From the NCBI RefSeq assembly GCF_035046485.1, contig NC_085138.1, forward strand, positions 343,182,263-343,246,262: 64,000 nt of DNA. Direction: 5' to 3'. This stretch comes from Aedes albopictus (taxonomy: Eukaryota > Arthropoda > Insecta > Diptera > Culicidae). Below are positions 43,691 to 64,000 of the stretch, one piece after another. The notes under the pieces are model-generated. The model was not told the origin of the DNA and ran no database searches. It saw only the letters and a program-made list of their open reading frames with translations. The position numbers and the translations under genes are program-made. Position 1 is the first letter of the stretch. Each line of letters starts with the position of its first letter.

Positions 43691-44720
43691 TCTCGGGCTA
43701 ATTAAAACGCTTGAAAAATAGTCTCATCTAAATCTGGCTTAGTTTAAATTATTAAATGCCGCCAGTATACTTTTTAAACTGATATGTGTTTAAACGCCGC
43801 GAATGACAAAAAGGATTAAATTTTAAACAGTTCAGGATTACTATTATTTCAGAGTGAGACTATAAATATGTGAAAGTGGAATAGGACAAATCAGAAAGAA
43901 AACAATAACAAGACAGTTTAGATTTAGTGAGTAGAGTCGATCGGTATTTTTTGTGGTTTCTAATGTTATAATTACAATTGGTAATACCACTAAATTTGCG
44001 GAGAGAGCTAGGTAGAAAGAATTGGGAACAGGAAAAATATCGTGGAATATCGAAGATACGATACCAATTCTTGTAAGTAGAATAAGATTCAATTGTAGTT
44101 CTAATCTCTTTAAATATAAATTCATTTTTTTTAGTTTGAGCTGCCACGAAACAGTGCTGCTCCAAAAAATTGGTTCAAACATCCGAACAGTATTCCTCTC
44201 ATCGCACTCTACATACTAGCCCGCTATATCTCTTGGATCTGCAGTTTTTAAGACATCTGGATTACCACCGATTTAAACATTTTATTGACTTTAAATTGAT
44301 GTTCCAACTTATTCACTTTTTTCTCTATTCTTTCCTTTGCATCAAAAAAGTCACAAACATCAACAAAACAAAGCACGGAAAAAATCTAAAACTGAATAAA
44401 TAATTAAAAATAAATGTTTCGGAAGAGTGAATGATTCAAACGTAAGAAAAACAGTATAATATATTGTTACATGAAAATCGAAAGTAAATTTATAGTAGCT
44501 ACAATGTGCAAAGCTTTTAGCGAACCATTTCATTACAATACATTTTATTGTAGCTGGTATACTGTATGGTGCAGGAATGGTTTTCACCAAACACCCTATG
44601 GTTAGTTTTTATCCGGGCAGTTACTTCTTTTATGATGCCAATCAAAATATGGGGGTGGACTTGTGAATCAGAGAACATTTTTGAAAAGGTGGACAGGCCT
44701 AGTAAATATATTGTTTTTAA
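43691..44720. other. unassigned AT-rich DNA
   Basis: Overlapping frames on both strands (43844-44182, 44022-44219) are rich in Leu, Phe and Ile as expected of AT-rich non-coding DNA. No gene recognised. Confidence 0.3.
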
Positions 44721-44926
44721 TTGTAATTTTTTTTTTTTTATCTGTATTAACGAGATTTTCAGCCCTGGGCTAGTTCATCTCGGGACCCACGCTTTACTTC
44801 CCTTCCGAAGGAAGAACTCACATTTTTTTGTGTGAGTTTGTCGGGAGTGGGATTCGATCCCAGGTCCTCGGCGTGATAGTCAAGTGTTCTAACCATCCAA
44901 CCAGATCCGCTCCTCATTTGTAATTT
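44721..44926 (-). repeat. tRNA-derived SINE, Feilai-like, copy 2
   Basis: Minus strand: GAGCGGATCTGGTTGGATGG head, B box GGGATCGAATCC, the same body as copy 1 (GGTCCCGAGATGAACTAG) and an A-rich tail. TSD TTGTAATTT at 44721-44729 and 44918-44926. Similarity to copy 1 is high through the body. Confidence 0.78.
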
Positions 44927-45787
44927 CACTACTGGCTATACATATAATCAAATGGTTTTGGAATGGTTCTCTCGAGGGTTCTCTTTTGTTATGTTGCATT
45001 GTTTTAATTGTGTTAATGGTATCTTAGGCTTTCTAGTCAAACTAACCTAAACTAGACTAAGTCTGAGTAGTCTTTGATTGAATTAACAGTTGAAGCTTAG
45101 GCTCCCATGTCCCACCTTGTATCCCACCAGCCAGATAACTGGGTTTTGCAAACTAAGCATTATTTGTGGCAACACTTTAAGCGGCATGATGGAACTATGC
45201 CAAGCGCGCTATAAGTGTTATTAGACCACTAATGTAGTTGCATGAAGTGGGTACGAGGTACATAAGTATCATTAAAGCGTGCTTAACCGTTATAGGCAAA
45301 TCTGACGGAAGCTAACGATCCCTCCGCATCTGGTGGCAGGAATGAGAACCCTACGAAAAACATGACTCCGCCAAAAAGTGCCATGGCGCAGCATAGGCAA
45401 AGTGCACTTGTTTTTACTTTTTCGTATCGAATTCCGCATCGTAGAGAATCAAACGAGCACTTTTTGGAAAGAAAATTTAATTCTCTTTTAGATGCGCATA
45501 GATCCGGTAAGTACTCACGAACAATTTATGTTATTAATTTGAGGAGCTCTTGCTATGCCTCCAGCGGGCGATCTTTCGGATTTTTTGTTAGCTGGCCTAT
45601 CCGATGTCTGTCGGCATGGGCATCAAGAATGATGATATTAGAAGCCATTGTAAATGGAAAATAGCAACTTCTAGAGCAAAAAATGAGTAAAATTTGACGA
45701 CAAAAAATTGACTTTTTTATGTAAACAAACTAGAGGTGGGCAAAACGGCTCACTTCAGTGATCGGAACCGAGTCGGATCAATCACTC
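44927..45787. other. unassigned DNA
   Basis: No gene recognised. A minus-strand ATG near 45653 opens about 30 codons (MASNIIILDAHADRHRIG...) with a good Kozak-like context, but it is too short to assign. AGATCCGGTAAGTACTC at 45499-45515 resembles a splice donor on the plus strand. Confidence 0.25.
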
Positions 45788-46285
45788 TAGTGCACGGGTT
45801 CCCAACCGGAGGTCCGTGGCCCCCGGGGGGGGGGGGGGGGGGAGGTGGGTGTTTGATGCCAGTCCAAGGGGGGCGCGATGTTACCAAAAAGTTGTTAAAT
45901 TTTTATTCTATTATGTGCAAATTATACCAATTTTTAGTTTTGTATACCGTCACCCCCAAAAGCGACAATTTTAGGAACAAATTTTCAGTATAAAACGCCT
46001 TCAGAAGAAAAACTTTTCGGCTGCGCCATTATTTTCAGCTATGACTTAAATTGAATGTACATGACATTATTGTTAACGAAATGTGAGTGTCGAATTAAAA
46101 AAAAACGCATCATTGATCGTCGAAAACCCCTCCCACAGTAAATTTTTGGCTACGTCACTGTATCCAAAAAACTCGGTTTCATTCATTTAATTCAATTTTT
46201 TTTCCAAAAAATTTCATTGGGCCCCAGATGTTTCGACATTTCTTAAAGGGGGTCGCCACCTCAAAAAGGTTGTGAACCCCTGGTT
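45788..46285. repeat. decayed hAT-like element
   Basis: Ends CACGGGTTCCCAACC and GGTTGTGAACCCCTGG resemble the CAGGGGTTC.CAACC termini of hAT non-autonomous elements. The interior holds a G run at 45825-45842 and no coding frame. TSD not clear. Confidence 0.5.
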
Positions 46286-46299
46286 CAGAAGATCCGGTT

Positions 46300-46800
46300 C
46301 ACTAGAGCATAGGTTCCCAAACTTTCAGGTCACGCGACCCCCTTTTGTCAGCAGACGTAGTTTTCGCGACCCCCCCATAGAAATTCCCTCATTTGTTGTC
46401 TGTTACAGTAACATATTTTACTTCTTCTCTTCTTCTTGGCGTAACGTCCTCACTGGGACAGAGCCTGCTTCTCAGCTTAGTGTTCTATGAGCACTTCCAC
46501 AGTTATTAACTGAGAGCTTCCTCTGCCAATGACCATTTTGCATGTGTATATCGTGTGGCAGGCACGAAGATACTCTATGCCCAAGGAAGTCAAGGGAATT
46601 TCCTTTACGAAAAGATCCTGGACCGACCGGGAATCGAACCCGTCACCCTCAGCATGGTCATGCTGAATACCCGTGCGTTTACCGCCTCGGCTATATGGGC
46701 CCTACAAAATATTTTACTGTCCCTCGCGACTCCCTGGATGAAGGCCGGTGACCCCCCTGGGGGGTCGCGACCCACAGTTTGGGAAACCATGATCTAGGAG
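46300..46800. repeat. hAT-like element split by a SINE
   Basis: The left end CATAGGTTCCCAAACT (about 46309) mirrors AGTTTGGGAAACCATG (about 46779-46793), with further mirrored CGCGACCCCC blocks. The flanks CACTAGAG and TCTAGGAG may be a worn TSD. A SINE lies inside at 46422-46708. Confidence 0.6.
46413..46717 (-). repeat. tRNA-Ser/Leu-like SINE, copy 1
   Basis: Minus strand: GGGCCCATATAGCCGAGGCG with A box TAGCCGAGGCGGTAAACGC, then B box GGGTTCGATTCCCGG, a 150-bp body and a short AAG-rich tail. TSD ATATTTTAC at 46413-46421 and 46709-46717. It matches copy 2 at 58508-58794 nearly base for base. Confidence 0.82.
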
Positions 46801-48240
46801 TTTTATTTTTCAACAGTTCCAAGTGTTTTTTACGGTTCATTCAGAAGTTCCTTCTGGGATTCTTCAAAGAACTTCTTCTAGCTTCAGAACTTTTCTCTTG
46901 AATTCTTCCAGAATTTTTGTCTAGGTATTTTTTTTCTGAAGTTTCTCCTAGGCTTACTTCTCTAAATTTCCTCCAGGAGTTCCGTCAGGGATTCTTTCAG
47001 GCATTCTTTCTGGATTTCCCAGGGCGAATGACACTTCCTTTGCTAATCGGAAAAATCCGAATTTATCCGTTGCCAACCGTCGTTAACTGCGTCTAACTGC
47101 TGTTCAGTTAGCAGAGGTTAGCGACGGTTAAGAACGGATAAATGCAGATTTTCCGAGTAGAAAAGGATATGTCATTCCCCTTGGGATTACTTCAAAAAGA
47201 TTCATGTGTGAGCTCTTTCTGAGATCCCTTAAAGAGTTTCTCCTGGAGCTTTCCCAAGATTTCTTCAGTATTTCTCCTAGGAGTTCTTGCTAAGATTCCC
47301 TCAGTAGATGCTTCTAGGGTTTCTTAAGGAGTTCTTTCATAGATTTCTCTAACAGTTATTGGCGGGATTCCTCAAGGAGTTCCTTTTATGTTTCTTCGTA
47401 GTTCCTCCAGGAATTTCTTCAGTAGTCTCTTCCGGAATGCTTTCAAAAGTTCCTTCTATTATCCTACATGATTTCTCCTAGAGCGTGTTTTTGTAGGAAT
47501 CCTCAAGAAATTCTCTGTGGCAGTCTTCCGACAGCTCATTCTAGAAATCCTCCTATCTCTTTATGATTCCTCAAGGAGTTCCTACTTATTGGATTCCTCA
47601 AGACGTTCCTCTAGGATTTTTTTCAGAGGTTTAATGATGTCCCTAATTTCTACGTGAAATTCCTAATTTCTCAAGAGGTGCTATATATGTTGCCTGAGGG
47701 AGTTCTTACTGAGATTCTTTCAGCAGTCCTTCCTGGGATTCATCCATGAGCTTTTTTTCAGCGATTCCTACAGAAATAAGTTCTGGGATTCCTACAAGTG
47801 TTATATAATATTTTTCCTGAAGTTCCATTTACGGTTTCACCTTGAGCTCTTTCTGGGAATCCCTGTAGAAATTCTGTCTGGGATTTCTTTAAAAGTTCTT
47901 TGTAATGTTCCTCCGATCCTCCAATATTTCTTCTGGAATTCTCCAAGATCTCTTTTTAGCATTTTTCTGGGGTTTCTCCAAAAGCCCTATCTGGAATTTG
48001 CTTCCTGAACTTCCTTTTAGAAGTACCCTAAACATTCTTTCTGGAATTCCATCTAGAATTCCTCTAGGAGTTCCTTATGGATTTCATCCAAAAGTTCCTT
48101 GTGGAATTTTGCAGGAGTTTTTTTCTGAAATTCTCCCAAAAGTTTCATTTGATGTTTCTCCAGCAGATCCGTCTGGAATTATTCTAGAAGTTCCATCTAG
48201 TATTCCACTAGAAGTTTCTCAAAGGATTCTAATATGAGTT
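46801..48240. repeat. degenerate GGAATTCC/CCAGGA-type array
   Basis: About 1.4 kb of loosely repeated words such as GGAATTCCT, AGGAGTTCCT, CTGGAATT and TTTCTTC, with no fixed period. Frames in it read as Phe/Leu/Ser/Pro-rich strings and are not genes. The same texture recurs at 53590-54470 (opposite sense). Confidence 0.65.
47021..47180. repeat. foldback MITE within the degenerate array
   Basis: AGGGCGAATGACACTTCCTT at the left mirrors GGATATGTCATTCCCCT at the right. Inner arms (TTATCCG...AACCGTCG...TTAACTGC) are reversed as GTTAGCGACGGTTAAGAACG. About 160 bp. A relic relative lies at 23865-23995. Confidence 0.7.
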
Positions 48241-48329
48241 CTTTTTGGAGACTCTTGGACATTGCCCCAAGAATCGAAATTGTTTCAGAAGGACTTCTTA
48301 CAGAAATTTTTGGGGATAGCACAGACCGC

Positions 48330-48475
48330 GCATTTGAAGAGCCCGTCAGTTATCGTGAGGCGATCAAACATCCGGAGTGGCGAAGTGCCATGGATTTTTA
48401 CCTAAGTGATGGTGTTGCTGCTAGTGCATGTCGACGACCTACTGATATTTGATGAAGCGGCTTCACCAAAGACTT
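48330..48475 (+). pseudogene. copia reverse transcriptase scrap
   Basis: The frame reads EEPVSYREAIKHPEWRSAMD, a block that opens the copia RT region. After a deletion it continues, in another frame, as VLLLVHVDDLLIFDEA, which contains the VDD active-site motif. A short deleted relic. Confidence 0.7.
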
Positions 48476-48852
48476 ACCCAATGTTCCTTGACTTGATATC
48501 GACTCATATGCATTTTTGTTTCGATATTGTAACATAATTTTTGGATTGCTTTGTAGATCTTTCAAAAGACTTCCGAAGGATTTTTTATTACACTTCTCAA
48601 AGGACTCGATGGTTCCTTCAATATTGACTGTATCCCTCAAATGCAGCTTGCAGCGTTTTGATTAGTGGTGTAAATTCTTCAAAGTAATAACACACAACAG
48701 TATAGAAACTACAAGAACGGTTTACTGGTAAAACTTATCGATATACATATCTAAGGTAACATTCACGGTACTAACAAATTATGATATAGGTAGGATGAGT
48801 GTATTCCGGTTTATGGCAAGCTTTTTTTAGAATACAGTTTGCCGCGTCTCGA

Positions 48853-48858
48853 TTTATT
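48853..48858 (-). promoter_or_regulatory. candidate poly(A) signal, HPPD
   Basis: TTTATT on plus is AATAAA on minus, only about 12 nt past the HPPD stop codon. It implies a very short 3' UTR if used. Confidence 0.45.
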
Positions 48859-48870
48859 CTTCCTCTCCGC

Positions 48871-61201
<12,331 letters not shown>

Positions 61202-61204
<3 letters not shown>

Positions 61205-61438
61205 TTTCACAGATAAACTCGTCAACTGTTATATAACGCCCCCAAAAACCGTCACGTCTGCTTCAGGTTGCTTCCCGACCGGATCGTTCAGCAACGTCTC
61301 CCGATAAACTTGTTCTCACTGGATCTCCAACCGGAACCGAATCACTTGCACAGTTTTTGTCCAAATCACAAAATTCCTCACAAAATCACACGATAACCGT
61401 CCGTTTCGCGCCACGTCCAAATTCAAACTTAACCACCT
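61202..61438 (-). other. candidate HPPD exon 1 (5' UTR plus ATG)
   Basis: From an initiator-like TCAGG (A at 61438) the minus strand has no competing splice signals until GTGAAAATG|GTGAGT (ATG 61204-61202, donor 61201-61196). The intron phase is 0, matching exon 2, which starts with the second codon of HPPD. Confidence 0.65.
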
Positions 61439-61455
61439 GAGCCGGCAACGTACCA

Positions 61456-61464
61456 CCTTTTATA
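61456..61464 (-). promoter_or_regulatory. TATA box of the putative HPPD promoter
   Basis: TATAAAAGG on the minus strand about 26 nt before a TCAGG initiator-like sequence; GGACGTG lies about 21 nt into the transcript, near the usual DPE position. Confidence 0.6.
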
Positions 61465-62190
61465 GAATTTCCACGCGTTGCTCCGTCTTCGATTCGATCA
61501 CAGTTTGATCGCGGGATGTTTGTTCGAAAGCGAAGAATCATGGGCACGCGCGCGCCTCAACGCAAACCTAAAACTTCATTCGGAGAACTGGTTCTGTTTC
61601 TAAGCGCAAACGGTCGTCTCCTCCCGGGCTGGATGGATGGAGGTTTTATGCGAAACGAAGCCGGTCCGGGACGGTTTCGTTGCCGGGCAGGCAAATGAGT
61701 GTCTTGATACTTAGATGTTGTTGTTGTCGTCGGCGTCGGCGTTGTCCATGTCTTTGGAATTTTTCAAGAACTTGCGGACAACCTGATCATCGCCTCTGCT
61801 AGGTGGTTGAAAGTGCGGGTGGTGACATCGATAATGGCGCTGGAAGATGTCACCATCAAGTTCGAGCAATTTATTTACGAGTTATATCAGGTAACTCAGG
61901 TTGATACCAGCAGACATTAGCTAGCTGTATTCCATTCTTTTTTCAATTTAATTGGACAATTTGTTCAATTTTGATAATACTGTTGTACGCTTTCGTTTAA
62001 CCAAGGCCTATTTTTTCGCAACTGTAATAATTTTCTTCATTTTTAGTTTTGGAGGTTCTTACAGGTGATAGGGAATAAAACAATATAAACTGGTACCTAA
62101 TTTTGGCGGACGGTGCATAAATTTAAAAGGGCATAAAAAGAGCACAAATTTACAAAAAATGCATAAATTTAATTCACAAGAACTAATCTT
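61465..62190. other. upstream region of HPPD
   Basis: No second gene recognised. 61516-61698 is open on the plus strand but shows no domain. A TTGTTGTTGTCGTCGGCGTC run lies at about 61709-61735. Confidence 0.35.
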
Positions 62191-63240
62191 GCTCCTAGGC
62201 ATTTGAGATGGGCCTAAGGGTTTTCCAGAAAGTTCCCAGAGTGCACAAAAAAGGGGGATCCAATGGACTTCAGTGGCGTTTCAGAGGGTTGTTTCAGGGG
62301 ATTTTGGGAGCCTGTTAAGGGCATTCCGTGATGTTTCGTTGGTGTTTTAGTCAGATTACGGGGATTTCAGGTGCGGTGCAATATGATCAAGGGGGTATCA
62401 GGGGCCTTTAAAGGGATAAGGATCAATACCATGGATTTGGATCGAGCCAAATAATAGCCTTTAAAGGGCGTTGCTAGGGGTTTTAAGGGGCGTTGTTAGG
62501 CATTTTAGAGAGTTTCATGGGGATTCAGGTCTGTTTTAAGGGCGTACCTAGAGCTTTTGAGCATTTGATAGCATTTCAAGGGCCTTTTCAGGTGAATTTC
62601 AGGAGGTTTCTGGAGCCTTTAAAAGGTGTTATAATAAGTTTCAGGGACATTTCAAATTGGTTATAATGTCTTCATTCAAGGGCGTTTCAATGAGATTACG
62701 AAGGTTTCAGGGACGTTTCGAGGCATTTCAGGATTTCAGAAACACCCATGGAGTTTCAGGGGCATTTCAAATGGATTACCGTCTACCCCCGTTGGTTTGA
62801 CCGCATCTAATCTGAACACTTTTTAATTTGACCCCCTCTAATCTGCACATCGTTCAAACTAAAAATGGTTCAAACGTCACTCTGCTCATGGAACGGGGTG
62901 AAACGGAACGCAGAATCAAAACAAAACAGCAAACAGGGTTGCCATTAGTTTGTTTTTCGATGCCCACAGGGTTACTAGAAGATTAAATTAACAAAAGAAC
63001 CCCGTTGGTTTGCATGAGGTGTCTTTCAAACCAACGGGGGTAGACGGTACGGCGATATTAAGGAAATTTCAATGAGATTGTGGAGGTTTCAGGGCCGTTG
63101 TAAGGTATTTCATGGGTGTTTCAAGAGGTTTCAAGGTTTTTTTTTGTGGTGAATGCTTCCGAAATCCCTCAAAACCCACACGGACCCCATGTAACGCACC
63201 TTCAAACTCTCCGAAACCCCCGAAAACGCCGCCGAAAATG
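62191..63240. repeat. degenerate TTTCAGGGG/GCATTT array
   Basis: Loose repeats of GGTTTCAGGG, GGCGTTTCA and ATTTCAAG words, partly in the reverse sense after 63160. Split by the MITE at 62779-63047. Confidence 0.6.
62777..63049. repeat. MITE with CCGTCTACCCCCGTTGG ends
   Basis: Element 62779-63047 (269 bp): CCGTCTACCCCCGTTGGTTT mirrored by AAACCAACGGGGGTAGACGG, TA on both sides. An internal partial copy of the terminus (CCCCGTTGGTTTG) lies at 63001-63012. Confidence 0.85.
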
Positions 63241-64000
63241 TGCTGAAGCTTCCTGAAATACCTGTAACCTTGTAGCTCAGGGATTAAGGGATCAACAGGG
63301 TCGTCTATAGAGGATGGCTTGAACTTTCCTGTCTCCACAGTTTTAAAGGCAGTCTATCAACAGTAACATTGAACATTTGAAGCACATATGAACACCATAG
63401 AAAATCTGAGACCGACCAACAACATTCACAAACGCTCTAAATAAATATACTAACGGGAATTAGAACAGATCATCAGACCAGCGAGGGATGGTAACTCCTT
63501 CCGAGTTCGGAACCGTTCAACAAAGGGCCAGAAATGGTAAAATCGCTAGAACCAGGGCTGTGTCCTTAATAAAGTGGCTACTCTGAGGCTAGTTACAATT
63601 TACATAATTTATTTTGTGACGTCACACTTAACTAGGGGTACTTGCATGCTGATTGAACTTCGGGATCCGGATCCCCGAACTGTGGTTGATCGTAGTTTCG
63701 CAGGTAGGTAACCGGCGGCCACATTGGCGACGGTTGTCGGGGCTATGGTTGGCCAAATGAAGATGGCGAATTCTTGGGCTGCAGCTGGAGGCATTCGGAG
63801 GACGCAATGGCGACCGATCGTGGTTTCGTTCGACCGGCAGATCGCAATGGCCGTTGCTGCGGTAAACCTCACTTCGTAGAGGGGGGGGGGGGTGGGGGGG
63901 GGTTCACGGCTTTTGTCTGTCGAGGCCGCCACGGAGATTCGATTTCCGATCACTGGAGAGCGCACTTGACCACTACAGATGCTTCCGGGATCACTCCTAG
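63241..64000. other. unassigned DNA, GC-rich end
   Basis: The last 400 bp are GC-rich with a G run at about 63881-63902. A minus-strand frame (63965-63609) is Ala/Thr/Ser-rich without a recognised domain. It may be an edge of another retroelement. Confidence 0.3.

Noticed and set aside
45825..45842. Poly-G runs here and at 63881-63902 as G-quadruplex regulators
   Set aside because: Single homopolymer runs in repeats, likely unstable or assembly-affected; no promoter context.

Overview
The window is nuclear DNA of a culicine mosquito, most likely Aedes. The evidence is short (62-70 bp) insect introns next to very long TE-filled ones, insect-type orthologues, a complete BEL/Pao LTR retrotransposon, tRNA-derived SINEs of the kind described as Feilai in Aedes, and dozens of terminal-inverted-repeat (TIR) and foldback elements with readable target-site duplications (TSDs). 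Species is not determinable by reading alone.

Only four host genes can be supported. (1) The 3' part of the Dr1-associated corepressor NC2-alpha/DRAP1 (8158-9535, +). Its upstream exons are not seen, and its acceptor looks like a U12-type AT-AC site (branch site 8137-8145, AC 8156-8157) only about 27 bp from a broken copia element. (2) NRDE2 (25555-28494, +), complete, with a probable 69-bp in-frame first intron. (3) A CtIP/Sae2-like DNA-end-resection factor (30668-28951, -), two exons, convergent with NRDE2 and with poly(A) signals that make the 3' UTRs overlap. (4) 4-hydroxyphenylpyruvate dioxygenase, HPPD (61204-48871, -). Its last two exons lie at 48871-50084. A candidate first exon with a TATA box, ending in ATG followed by GTGAGT, lies 11.1 kb upstream. 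The copy carries an apparent one-base frameshift at 50040-50042.

The rest is mobile DNA. Layout: 1-2.7 kb, foldback elements; 2.7-6.6 kb, a decayed R1-like non-LTR element (-) split by a TA-flanked TIR element that carries a possible C2H2 zinc-finger gene fragment; 6.6-8.1 kb, copia relic (-); 8.1-10.7 kb, NC2-alpha; 11-15.4 kb, MITEs and foldbacks; 15.4-22.7 kb, intact BEL/Pao element with a PHD finger in Gag, one difference between its 605-bp LTRs and a 5-bp TSD; 22.9-25.4 kb, MITEs; 25.5-30.7 kb, NRDE2 and CtIP; 31-48.2 kb, TIR elements, SINEs, a tandem pair of Helentron/DINE-like repeats and degenerate GGAATTCC-type arrays; 48.9-61.4 kb, HPPD, whose giant intron holds an RTE-like LINE, foldbacks, a SINE and TTTCAG arrays; 61.5-64 kb, promoter side of HPPD, more arrays and one MITE.

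The host genes do not form a pathway: transcriptional repression (NC2-alpha), nuclear RNA surveillance (NRDE2), double-strand-break resection (CtIP) and tyrosine catabolism (HPPD).
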